Shown in pieces: positions 8,582 to 17,202 of a stretch of DNA of 64,000 nucleotides. The DNA comes from Gemmatimonadota bacterium (GTDB lineage: Bacteria > Latescibacterota > UBA2968 > UBA8231): the NCBI GenBank assembly GCA_018660835.1, contig JABJJN010000074.1, positions 268,614 to 332,613 on the forward strand, given 5' to 3'. Below the pieces are notes generated by a model. It worked only from the letters and a program-made list of their open reading frames with translations, had not been told where the DNA came from and did not search any database. The position numbers and the translations under genes are program-made. The stretch's first letter is position 1. Every line of letters starts with the position of its first letter.

Positions 8582-9387
8582 TGCCAGCCATCCTGTGTCC
8601 CAGCTGCCAGAAACTCATCAGTCCGGATGCGCCACGGTGCCCACACTGTGGGCAAATCCGCCCCGGCATGTTCGGCCTGACGACATGGATGAAGAAGCTC
8701 GGGCTGCAGGTTGATTTCCCGCAGCTGATCACACTTGTGTGTGTTGTGATGTATGTAATCGCCTTGCTCTTGGATCCGGGTGCCATTTTTCAGTTTCGCG
8801 GCATGAACTTTCTGGCACCTTCGAGCGATGCCAGCTTTAAAGTGGGCATGACGGGCTCCTACCCCGTATTTGGCTTCGGCCGGTGGTGGACACTGGTCAC
8901 CGCCATCTATCTGCACGGGGGTCTGTTGCACATCGGCTTCAATATGATGTGGGTGCGACAACTCGGCCCCGTCGTCGAAGATCTCTACGGCCCCATGCGG
9001 CTTTTCGTCATCTTCACGGTATCGGGTGTGACAGGCTTCATCGCCTCCGCCTATATGGGCGCCGGTTTCACTCTCGGTGCATCTGGCGGCATCTTCGGCT
9101 TACTCGCAGCAGCCATCGTCTACGGGCGGCGCGCCGGGTCCTCCATGTTTACCCAGCAGTTCCTCAAATGGGCGGCCATCCTCTTCATCTTCGGCCTCGT
9201 ATTTCCTGGTGTGGACAATTGGGCGCACGGGGGTGGTTTCATCGGCGGTTACGCCACGTCATGGTTGTTCCTGCGCCAAGGCGAGAGTCGCGAGGGGATC
9301 GGCACCTATGCCCTGGCCGGTGCCTGCGGTCTGCTGACCGTGTTTGCCTTCCTGCGCCAGGCTCTGGCAACGATTCTCGGTGTGTAG
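8581..9387 (+). CDS. Rhomboid family intramembrane serine protease with N-terminal zinc ribbon
   Basis: A 268-residue membrane protein. Residues 6-23 form a short zinc ribbon (CPSC...CPHC). The membrane part has the rhomboid hallmarks: HGGLLHIGFNMMW after the first helices, the catalytic serine in GASGG (Ser168) and the catalytic histidine in WAHGGGFIGGY (His216). Rhomboids cleave transmembrane helices of client proteins in the plane of the membrane. The start ATG overlaps the stop codon of the upstream oxidoreductase by one base, so translation is likely coupled. No client is evident nearby. Confidence 0.9.
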   Translation: MPAILCPSCQKLISPDAPRCPHCGQIRPGMFGLTTWMKKLGLQVDFPQLITLVCVVMYVIALLLDPGAIFQFRGMNFLAPSSDASFKVGMTGSYPVFGFGRWWTLVTAIYLHGGLLHIGFNMMWVRQLGPVVEDLYGPMRLFVIFTVSGVTGFIASAYMGAGFTLGASGGIFGLLAAAIVYGRRAGSSMFTQQFLKWAAILFIFGLVFPGVDNWAHGGGFIGGYATSWLFLRQGESREGIGTYALAGACGLLTVFAFLRQALATILGV

Positions 9388-9414
9388 TAGCCAGATCGCG
9401 TACAGGATGGCCTG

Positions 9415-10068
9415 ATGCCAGCGGACGAACTCATCGATGTGCTGGACGAAAGTGGCGCCGTCATCGGCACCAAGTCACGGGCGCGTGTGCATCAGGATGG
9501 TGATTGGCACGGCTTGATCTTCGTCTGGTCCGCCTGGCTGGAAGAAGGCAGGTCCATGATGATGTTGCAACGGCGCGCCCGACGCGCCGACCCCTTTAGT
9601 GCACAGGTGGATGCCCTGGCAGGCGGCCACCTTCTTCAAGGAGAATGCCCCGTGGAAGGGGCGGTTCGCGAGCTTGAGGAAGAGGTAGGTCTGCAGGTCA
9701 CGCAAAGTCAGCTTGTTGAATTGGGCACGATGCGTATGGAACGACCCGATGTCGACTGCCGTCGCGTGATTGAGCATCTGTTCCTGTGTCCTGTGGCCCT
9801 GCAAATCGATCAGCTAAAGACAAGCGACGAAGTCGATGGCTTTGCCCAGGTATCGATCGCCGACCTCGCCGATCTGATAGAAACTCGTCGTGACAGAGTG
9901 ACGGCCCATCTGCGAGATCAGGAAGGCACTCGCGTAGGCGACCTCTCACATCACGCGGTCTCTGCCTATCCGCCGACAATTCTTGAGACCTTCCGACGCA
10001 GCCTGGCCGCTATCGAACACTATCTGCAACACGGTGAGACCGATCCAGGTCTCATCGAAGGAAACTAG
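9415..10068 (+). CDS. Nudix hydrolase (Idi-like)
   Basis: A 217-residue protein with a complete Nudix box at residues 71-93: Gly71, Glu77, Arg85-Glu86, Glu89-Glu90 and Gly92 are all at the expected spacing. The N-terminal part resembles the isopentenyl-diphosphate isomerase-like Nudix branch, many of whose members are uncharacterised pyrophosphohydrolases. It is the last gene of the rightward series, 27 bases after the rhomboid gene. Its stop codon overlaps the stop of the convergent Rieske gene within a shared CTAG. The substrate is unknown. Confidence 0.85.
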   Translation: MPADELIDVLDESGAVIGTKSRARVHQDGDWHGLIFVWSAWLEEGRSMMMLQRRARRADPFSAQVDALAGGHLLQGECPVEGAVRELEEEVGLQVTQSQLVELGTMRMERPDVDCRRVIEHLFLCPVALQIDQLKTSDEVDGFAQVSIADLADLIETRRDRVTAHLRDQEGTRVGDLSHHAVSAYPPTILETFRRSLAAIEHYLQHGETDPGLIEGN

Positions 10069-10751
10069 AGAAAGACACTGACTCTCTGATCTTCGATACG
10101 GGTTTCAAAGGTGTCGACCTTCTCACTACTGTCTGTCAGACATTGCCCATCGTTAAGTTCGAATTGCCAGCCGTGCAAGGGACAGGTCACGACAGATCCT
10201 TCCACGTAACCATCTGCAAGTTGGCCGCCGAGATGTACGCAGGCGTTAGATATTGCATGTACTTGGTCACCCTCGCGGAATAGAGCCAGTCGCTGCCCCT
10301 CCACGACCACGAGGTGACCGCGTCCCGGTGTCAGCTCTTCCAGACTGGCAACATCTCGCCAACGGGCGGATGGGACATCGGCTAACGTCGTGGCCGATGC
10401 TTGGTCGTCGGTTGGGTCGTGTGTCGCAACGGGAATGGAGCGCAGAATATCGACGGCGTCGAGGACGTTGGTGAGTCCTGCGGCGGGATAGGCGCAGAGG
10501 ATGGCGTCGAGGATTTCATCCCGACTGGCGCCTTCGCGCATCGCCCGCGGGATATATTGCCGCAGACCCCGAGGCGTAAAGTTCACGACCTTGGTGACGA
10601 CGGAGATGAGGAAGCGGGTCTTGGGATCCAGATGCCGACCAGACTCCTTGAAAAAAGCCAGTAGATGTTCCATTGCCTCTGGTCGGTGGCGGCTCAACCA
10701 CTGCAGGCCGCTCAAGTCCTCGTCTGCCTTTTCCTGATGATCTGCACTCAC
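10065..10751 (-). CDS. Carboxymuconolactone decarboxylase-like/Rieske [2Fe-2S] fusion protein
   Basis: A 228-residue protein of two parts. Residues about 10-105 resemble the AhpD/carboxymuconolactone decarboxylase helical fold (LDPKTRFLISVVTKVV, then GASRDEILDAILCAYPAAG), but the usual ExxxxCxxH redox motif is missing. Residues about 125-228 are a Rieske ferredoxin-like domain with CVH (Cys171, His173) and CPLH (Cys190, His193), which bind a 2Fe-2S cluster. This suggests an electron-transfer component with a scaffold-like N-terminus. It is transcribed alone, convergent with the Nudix gene and divergent from the ABC cluster. Confidence 0.78.
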   Translation of the reverse strand: MSADHQEKADEDLSGLQWLSRHRPEAMEHLLAFFKESGRHLDPKTRFLISVVTKVVNFTPRGLRQYIPRAMREGASRDEILDAILCAYPAAGLTNVLDAVDILRSIPVATHDPTDDQASATTLADVPSARWRDVASLEELTPGRGHLVVVEGQRLALFREGDQVHAISNACVHLGGQLADGYVEGSVVTCPLHGWQFELNDGQCLTDSSEKVDTFETRIEDQRVSVFL

Positions 10752-10763
10752 ACGCTGGCTCTT

Positions 10764-10793
10764 TTGTTGAAGGGTGATCGACTGCTCTACAAT
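10764..10793 (+). promoter_or_regulatory. Candidate sigma-70-type promoter of the ABC/Gld cluster
   Basis: TTGTTG (10764-10769) and TACAAT (10788-10793) are separated by 18 bases in the 77-base gap before the first cluster gene. The -10 box matches the consensus at five of six positions. Transcription would begin near 10800, about 29 bases before the GTG start at 10829. Confidence 0.45.
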
Positions 10794-10828
10794 ATAGATC
10801 TCGTGCCCACTTTCCTCGTCAACCTATC

Positions 10829-12583
10829 GTGCAATCATTGACGACTCCTCCACTGTCTGACACGCGTGCGTCCGCCGCAGATCTCGCGGACCTGTTGCAC
10901 CACCTCGATGGACGCGGTTACAAAGCCTATAACGAACTGCACAATACAGAGGGGTTCGTTTTTGGTGAGCCCTTCCCATTTCGACTCCATGTCGATCATG
11001 TACAGGCTGATCCCTTTGCGCCACCGTCACGCCTGCGTATCTGCATCCAACGTGCGGTCACCGGTCTGCCGACACACTTACTCGACGATCCGGTGTGCTG
11101 TGTTGGCTTGTGCCACGGAATCGCTGAAGCTGTGGCGACGGCCATGGATCTGGTGGGCGGATCGGGTGATCGGCCGATGCTGCAGATCGACCGTCCGGGG
11201 CAGCAAATTCTGCGGCGCTCCTGTATCCAGATCACGGACGATGAAGTCAGCATCCACTTCAGTGCTCGGCTCCCCGCAGCGGGTCGTCGCATTCTCGGCC
11301 ACAAGGCGATTGATCTACTGTGTGAAGATCTGCCGGGTGTCGTGGCATCTGGCCTGGTCTATCGGAATCTCGACGCGCACAGATTGGCGAGCCTGTGCAC
11401 AAGTGTCGCTGATGCAGAAGCGCTTCGTGCGCAACTCTCGCAGCAGGGATTAGCCGCCTTTGTCGCAGACGGCAGTCGCCTTCCCCGCGCCACTGGCGCC
11501 AGTGACGAGCCGATGGCCGCAGATATCGTCGCATGGCAATCGCCCGAGACGCTGAGCGTCGAGCTGAACCTTGCAGATGGGCGTCCCATCACGGGCACCG
11601 GCTTTCGGCAAGGTGTCACAGTCATCGTAGGGGGCGGTTTCCACGGCAAGTCGACACTGCTGGACGCGCTGCGTCTGGGGATCTACGCTCACGTTCCTGG
11701 TGATGGACGGGAACGTGTTGTCTGTGATTCGACGGCTGTGGCGATTCGAGCCGAGGATGGACGGCGGGTATCTGGCGTGGACCTGTCGCCTTTCATTGGT
11801 GCACTGCCCCATGATCAATCCCCCAGCCATTTCATATCCGACGATGCCTCCGGTTCTACATCTCAGGCGGCGGCGATCGTGGAGGCCGTGGAACAGAGCT
11901 GCCAGCTGTTGTTGATCGACGAGGACACGGCAGCAACCAACTTCATGATCCGCGACCATTGCATGCGACAACTGATCAGTGACGATCGTGAACCCATCAC
12001 CCCTTTTATCGATCGCGTGCGGCAACTGGCAGCGTCGGGGATATCGACGATCCTCATCAGTGGTGGCAGCAGCGATTATCTGGGCGTCGCCGACACAGTG
12101 ATCGCCATGGACAATTATCAGCCGTCAGATGTGACGACTCGGGCGCACGAGCTGGTTGTGCCTTCTCAGCAAGGCCCCACCGATCCCTGGCCACCGGGTC
12201 AGCGCCGGATCCCCCGGCGAGGCAGTATCAATCCGCAGCGAGGTAAACGAACCTCATCCGTCCGCGCCCGAGGCCTGAGAGAAATCCACGTTGGCCAGGA
12301 CGAACTCGATCTGACGGCGCTCAGCCAGCTCGTCCACTGTAGCCAGACTCGAGCACTTGCTCAGGCACTTGCCTATGCTCATGAGCATCTTATCGACGGC
12401 GAGCGCGATGTAGTTGAGATTTGTGCAGCCATCGCAGTGAAGGTAGATGAGGAGGGACTTGGTATCCTGACACCTGACCGTGGCCATCCAGACGTAGCGC
12501 AATTTCGGCACGTTGAGTTGGCAGCGTCCCTCAATCGCCTGCGTTCGCTGCAGATCGTATCTGAACCTGGAGTTTCCGCTTGA
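10829..12583 (+). CDS. ABC-class P-loop ATPase, COG3044 type
   Basis: A 584-residue soluble protein resembling the predicted ABC-class ATPases of COG3044. The Walker A motif is at about 267-276 (VGGGFHGKST) and the Walker B-like LLLIDEDTAATNF is at about 358-370. A long N-terminal region (1-250) and a basic linker with RRGSINPQRGKR (about 450-480) flank the ATPase core. There are no membrane segments. The molecular role of this family is not established as far as I know. The GTG start is supported by the frame and by the upstream promoter. Its stop overlaps the start of the next gene (TTGA), so it is translationally tied to a Gld-type exporter, which is a notable context. Confidence 0.78.
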   Translation: MQSLTTPPLSDTRASAADLADLLHHLDGRGYKAYNELHNTEGFVFGEPFPFRLHVDHVQADPFAPPSRLRICIQRAVTGLPTHLLDDPVCCVGLCHGIAEAVATAMDLVGGSGDRPMLQIDRPGQQILRRSCIQITDDEVSIHFSARLPAAGRRILGHKAIDLLCEDLPGVVASGLVYRNLDAHRLASLCTSVADAEALRAQLSQQGLAAFVADGSRLPRATGASDEPMAADIVAWQSPETLSVELNLADGRPITGTGFRQGVTVIVGGGFHGKSTLLDALRLGIYAHVPGDGRERVVCDSTAVAIRAEDGRRVSGVDLSPFIGALPHDQSPSHFISDDASGSTSQAAAIVEAVEQSCQLLLIDEDTAATNFMIRDHCMRQLISDDREPITPFIDRVRQLAASGISTILISGGSSDYLGVADTVIAMDNYQPSDVTTRAHELVVPSQQGPTDPWPPGQRRIPRRGSINPQRGKRTSSVRARGLREIHVGQDELDLTALSQLVHCSQTRALAQALAYAHEHLIDGERDVVEICAAIAVKVDEEGLGILTPDRGHPDVAQFRHVELAASLNRLRSLQIVSEPGVSA

Positions 12584-13317
12584 TTCATGTCGAACACGTA
12601 ACACGAACCTATGGTCGCCTGGTGGCGGTCGATGACGTCAGTTTTTCGGTGGGAGCGAATGAAATTGTCGGTTTCGTCGGCCCCAATGGAGCGGGCAAAT
12701 CGACGATGCTGAAGATGCTCTCCACCTATCTGGAACCCACGAGCGGGACGATTCGAGTGGGAGACACCGACATTGACGTCGATGCCGTCGCCGTACGCCA
12801 ACAGATTGGCTACCTGCCAGGTGACACACCACTGTATGGTGATATGGTGGTCATCGACTGGTTGCGCTTCGTCGCCGGTGCCCACTCACTGACGGGCGGC
12901 GCAATCGATGCAGCCGTAACGCGAGTGGTCGATACGTGTGGTGTCGGCCCAGTTATCGACAAACGCATCCATCAATGCTCCACCGGGTTCCGCCAGCGTG
13001 TGGGTCTCGCCTCGGCGCTCATCCACGATCCCCCCGTACTGCTACTCGATGAACCCACACACGGTTTTGATCCCCTGCAGGTGATGGCCTTCCGCGATCT
13101 GCTGCACCAACTCAAGCAGGATCGCGCCATTCTGTTTTCGACCCATATCATTGCCGATGTGGAGGCCGTCAGTGATCGCGTCCTGATCATCGACCATGGG
13201 CGGCTGCTCGCGGATGGCACGTTGTCACACCTGTGTGATGAGGCGGGTCTTGCAGACCCCTCGCTGGAGCGATTGTTCGCCCACTTGGTTTCCGAAATCG
13301 GAGACGCCCATGTCTAG
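12580..13317 (+). CDS. ABC transporter ATP-binding protein, GldA-like
   Basis: A 245-residue ABC ATPase with Walker A GPNGAGKST (Lys40) and Walker B LLLDEPTHGFDP. The signature region reads CSTGFRQR, as in GldA-type ATPases, instead of the common LSGGQ. It would energise export by the membrane protein encoded next. The start is TTG overlapping the upstream stop as TTGA. The downstream gene begins eight bases before its stop, so translation is coupled on both sides. Confidence 0.9.
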   Translation: MIHVEHVTRTYGRLVAVDDVSFSVGANEIVGFVGPNGAGKSTMLKMLSTYLEPTSGTIRVGDTDIDVDAVAVRQQIGYLPGDTPLYGDMVVIDWLRFVAGAHSLTGGAIDAAVTRVVDTCGVGPVIDKRIHQCSTGFRQRVGLASALIHDPPVLLLDEPTHGFDPLQVMAFRDLLHQLKQDRAILFSTHIIADVEAVSDRVLIIDHGRLLADGTLSHLCDEAGLADPSLERLFAHLVSEIGDAHV

Positions 13318-14077
13318 CGACAGACACAGACCACAATTGAGCTGGATTGATGCCATCCACCTGGTAACCAAGAGAGAATTGCGGGCGTATTTCGATTCAC
13401 CCATAGCCTATATCTACGCCGCGGTGTTTCTCGCACTGTCATCGAGTGCTTTCATGAATGCATTTTTCCTGGAAGCGATCGTTGATATGTCTTCCTGGTT
13501 TGAGCGGCTCCCCTATCTGCTCATCGTTTTTGCTCCTGCCATGACAATGCGCAGTTGGGCAGAGGAGCACGCCCAAGGCACGATCGAGATTCTGCTTACT
13601 CTGCCGCTGCGTTCAGGGCAGATTGTGGTTGGCAAGTATCTGGCAGCCCTCGCGTTCTACGCCATGGTCATCGCCGGCTCGTTGCCCATCGTTGTCATGC
13701 TGGTCCGCCTGGGCCCGGCTGACATCGGCACAATCCTTGCCGGCTATCTCGGGGCCTTGTGGCTTGGCGCCTTCTTTCTCGCCTTCGGGCAATTCGTCTC
13801 CTCTCTGACGCACAATCAGATTGTCGCCTTTGTACTGGCAGCACTGCTTGCCAGCCTGTTCACCTTTAGTGGACATCCGCAGGTCGTGGAGATCATCGAT
13901 GGCCTGGCACCAGAGTGGCAGCTCGGATCCTGGCTGGCGATGTCCGTGTCCGTGCTTCCCCAGTACGAGACCTTTGTCCGCGGCATCGTGGGTCTGGGTG
14001 CACTGGTCTACTTCACATCGATGATCAACCTGTTCTTGTGGCTCACGCAGATCGGCTTGGGACGGATCCGGCGCTAG
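13310..14077 (+). CDS. ABC transporter permease, GldF/ABC-2 type
   Basis: A 255-residue protein with about six membrane helices. The frame is open upstream, but the ATG at 13310, overlapping the ATPase gene by eight bases, gives the normal GldF start. The TKRELRAYFDSPIAYIY segment before the first helix and SWAEEHAQGTIEILLTLPLR after the second are typical of GldF-like ABC-2 permeases. It pairs with the GldA-like ATPase. In Bacteroidota GldAFG is linked to gliding, but in other phyla the same trio has no assigned substrate. Confidence 0.88.
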   Translation: MSSDRHRPQLSWIDAIHLVTKRELRAYFDSPIAYIYAAVFLALSSSAFMNAFFLEAIVDMSSWFERLPYLLIVFAPAMTMRSWAEEHAQGTIEILLTLPLRSGQIVVGKYLAALAFYAMVIAGSLPIVVMLVRLGPADIGTILAGYLGALWLGAFFLAFGQFVSSLTHNQIVAFVLAALLASLFTFSGHPQVVEIIDGLAPEWQLGSWLAMSVSVLPQYETFVRGIVGLGALVYFTSMINLFLWLTQIGLGRIRR

Positions 14078-17000
14078 TGAGACGACCCTTCGCACTGCAG
14101 GCACTGGTCGCGTTCTTCCTCGTGATTGCGATCGTGGCGTATGCGACGCGGGTGACGCAGGCCCTGACGCCGGGGATCCTGTTCGATCCGGGCGCCCGCC
14201 ACGCTTCAACTCTTTCGGACCAGATGCGAAGCTGGGTACAGAGCCAGCGCGTGCCCCTGACAGCCACTCTGTTCTTGTCAGCCGACGAGCAGATGCCGGC
14301 GCATCTGAAACAGGTGGGCCCCGTGACCCGCCAGTTTCTGGCGGCCTTGAAAGATGCCGTCGGCGCAAACATGCAGGTTCGTATCATCGATCCGGACCTC
14401 AGTGGTGCTCAGGGCGCCGCCTATGCCGCTGCCGCGCGCGTCTCCCCGATCCGTGTGCGTCAGGTCGTCGATGACCAGAACTCGGAGACGACGATCTGGT
14501 CATCATTGGTGCTTTCTCGTCCTGGCCATGCGGACGTCCTGATGCAGGGCATTGAGGCCGAACACTTGCCGCATTTGCAGCAGTGGGTTCTGTCGCATCT
14601 GATATCGACGACGCGCTCACCTCAATTTGCCGTGGATCTGCCCGATGGGTACCAGCAACTGGCTGCCCATCTGGCCCAACACGGCCCAGTATACGATGCC
14701 CAATTTACCGACAGTGCCCTGCTGCCACCGGATGTCGATCTCTTCGTGTGGGTGCAACCGTCGCAGGTGACGGACGCACACATCGTCAGACTGCGCTCAT
14801 TTCTCGCCAGTGGTCGCAGTGTCGTGTTGGCGGGTAGTCCCTTTTCGATAGTGCACGAGGATTCGACACGCTTTCACGCCGTCGACAATGGACCCGCATG
14901 GGCCAACCTCCTGCGTGCGTTTGGTTTGTTTCCAGTGCCTGATCTGCTCATGGATCGCAATGACGGACCCGTGCGGGTAACGCTGGCTGGGGGCCAAAAA
15001 GCTGAGATCCGTGCCCCCTACCACCTGCGAAATCTTCCCGCTTTCCGCGACTTCCGCCCCCTCTCCGTGCAGGCCAGAGGGGGATTGGCCTTCGCCGGCG
15101 CCGGCGCCCTGCAGATCGACACGCAACGCTTGCAGAGAGACGGTTGGCAAGCTCATGTGGCGGCGACGACGACACAGTTCGCTACAGTAGACGAGCTCCC
15201 AATGGGCTGGACACCCATCGATTCGCTGTCACAGGATCTGCGCGTCCCAAAGCAGAATCTGATGGTCCTGCTCACCTCTCACGATCCGTGGGCGGGACAA
15301 ATGCTCGTCCTCTCCGCACCGACGCCTTTTGCTGATATGTCCCTGTCGCAGCCAGGATACGGTCACGGTGTATTTGTCCGCGACCTGGTGCGGGCTCTGG
15401 CCAATGACGATCGACTCGTACAGATCGACGTTCACCGTCAGGCAGCCCAGGCAATCACCGCGACAAGTTCCGGTGAGCGCTTCCTATGGCGATTGCTGGT
15501 TATCACCGGGTTACCTGCCCTCTGGCTTTGGGTGGCCTTGCGACGGCTGCGAAAGCAGGGTGAGATCCAGTTCCAGTTGCCTCGCGTGAACACATCGCTG
15601 CTGGCACCTGCCCTGCTGCTTGTGCTCGCATGGTTTGCCGCGTCCCCGTTAAGTCACTGGCGCATCGATCTGACAGCAGACAACCGCCATTCGCTGACCG
15701 AGACGGCAATCGAAGCGCTGGAGTCGATCCCTGATCTTCAACTCGATCTGGTCTTGTCATCGGCAGCAGATCTGCCGCCGAGACTGAAACGTGTCATTGC
15801 TCAACTTCAGAGCGCGCTGCAGACGGCTGACGTCGAGTTGACCGTCCACACCCTCGACGGGACCTCATCGCGGCGGCAGCAGTGGACGACTGCCGGCATC
15901 AAACCCTTCGCCGTGCAACGTGTCGCACACGACACGAGCCGCGTCGCCCGTGTGATCTCTGGCCTGTCGCTGCGTAGTGGTGGGCGACAAACGGTCATAC
16001 CACGACTCGACGAGCAGACAGTCTCCCACCTCGATTTTCTTTTGGTCTCTGCCACACAAAGACTGCACCAGGGTCACCGACCAAAGCTCACGGTCGTATC
16101 TGATCTGCCACGATTATCGCCAGCGGAGGCGCTGGAGGATTTTCAGAAGAAGGGCTTGAGTGCTCCCCGCGGCGTCGATGTGTATTCCCATGCCAAGCAG
16201 ATGCTCCAGGACTATGGTTACCAGATACAACATGTGTCATTGCGTGAACCACAGTTCCCCGCCGACAGTGATGGTGTGTTGTGGTTTCAGCCTCGCCGTG
16301 ATGCGAGTTCCATTACGGAGTCATTCAGTAAACATCTGGCCCAGGGTGGCCGCGCCGTGGTTGCCTTGCAGCACTACAACATCCAACAGCGGCAGTATCG
16401 TGGTGCCGGATTCTCCACGGTGCATTGGCCGCAGCCACAGTTTCAGGATCTGCAGCGCTATCTGCAGCTCATCGGTATCGATCAGCCCCGAGAAGTGTTG
16501 ATGGATCGATCTCAACATGCACTGCAGTTGGACACGCAGGTCAACCGCAGCGCGACGCGCGAGTACAATGCGCAGCAGGTCGCTCTGCCCTTCCTGCTGC
16601 GAGTTGTCGCAAAGCAACAAGCATCAGGTGATGAGTTGACACGAGAATTGGGTGACCTGCTGTTCATCTGGGGCAATCGTTTCCATGTGACCGATGCCAT
16701 GAGAGGACTTCAGGTCGACACCCTGGTGACAACCTCAGATCACGCCTGGGCCTACGATTGGCGCGGTGGATGGCTCCCACCAGAGTCGTTTGAACCCGCA
16801 GCCTATCTGCCAGGTGCCCAGCCCCTTGTTGTCCGCCTGCGAGGTCAATTTCCCGCGGTTCGTGCCGCCCGCGACAGCAGCGGCGCTCGAGTGTTTGCGA
16901 CGACGGCCACGGCACAGTCCGAGGGACAACTGGTCTTGATCGGTTCCTCAGAAATGTTCAAAGATCCCCATCTGCGCCGGCCCCCCTTTGCTCATGATCA

Positions 17001-17202
17001 GCTGTTACTCAACGCCGTCGCTGATGCCGTGTATGACGATGATCTCGTGCGTTTACAGGCTCGCACGGGGGGCACCCATCGTGGTTTCGAGCCACCCGGT
17101 CAGGCAGAACGCACCGCCTGGCGCCTTGTCGTGACGGGTCTGGGACCCGGACTCTTCGGACTGCTGGGACTGTGGCGTTGGGGGCAAAGGCGCTGGCGAT
17201 GA
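14077..17202 (+). CDS. GldG-like ABC auxiliary protein, double-length (two tandem modules)
   Basis: A 1041-residue protein starting at a GTG that overlaps the permease stop (TAGTG). The usual GldG-type protein is about half this size. Here two modules lie in tandem. The first has a helix at about 8-25, a large extracytoplasmic part and a helix at about 467-487. The second has a helix at about 507-525, the family hallmark RIDLTADNRHSLTETA starting near 529, a second extracytoplasmic part and a closing helix near 1015-1035. In the first module the hallmark survives only as ILFDPGARHASTLSDQM. This is either an internal duplication or a fusion of two genes. It probably works with the GldA/GldF-like pair at the periplasmic side. 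Confidence 0.82.
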   Translation: MRRPFALQALVAFFLVIAIVAYATRVTQALTPGILFDPGARHASTLSDQMRSWVQSQRVPLTATLFLSADEQMPAHLKQVGPVTRQFLAALKDAVGANMQVRIIDPDLSGAQGAAYAAAARVSPIRVRQVVDDQNSETTIWSSLVLSRPGHADVLMQGIEAEHLPHLQQWVLSHLISTTRSPQFAVDLPDGYQQLAAHLAQHGPVYDAQFTDSALLPPDVDLFVWVQPSQVTDAHIVRLRSFLASGRSVVLAGSPFSIVHEDSTRFHAVDNGPAWANLLRAFGLFPVPDLLMDRNDGPVRVTLAGGQKAEIRAPYHLRNLPAFRDFRPLSVQARGGLAFAGAGALQIDTQRLQRDGWQAHVAATTTQFATVDELPMGWTPIDSLSQDLRVPKQNLMVLLTSHDPWAGQMLVLSAPTPFADMSLSQPGYGHGVFVRDLVRALANDDRLVQIDVHRQAAQAITATSSGERFLWRLLVITGLPALWLWVALRRLRKQGEIQFQLPRVNTSLLAPALLLVLAWFAASPLSHWRIDLTADNRHSLTETAIEALESIPDLQLDLVLSSAADLPPRLKRVIAQLQSALQTADVELTVHTLDGTSSRRQQWTTAGIKPFAVQRVAHDTSRVARVISGLSLRSGGRQTVIPRLDEQTVSHLDFLLVSATQRLHQGHRPKLTVVSDLPRLSPAEALEDFQKKGLSAPRGVDVYSHAKQMLQDYGYQIQHVSLREPQFPADSDGVLWFQPRRDASSITESFSKHLAQGGRAVVALQHYNIQQRQYRGAGFSTVHWPQPQFQDLQRYLQLIGIDQPREVLMDRSQHALQLDTQVNRSATREYNAQQVALPFLLRVVAKQQASGDELTRELGDLLFIWGNRFHVTDAMRGLQVDTLVTTSDHAWAYDWRGGWLPPESFEPAAYLPGAQPLVVRLRGQFPAVRAARDSSGARVFATTATAQSEGQLVLIGSSEMFKDPHLRRPPFAHDQLLLNAVADAVYDDDLVRLQARTGGTHRGFEPPGQAERTAWRLVVTGLGPGLFGLLGLWRWGQRRWR

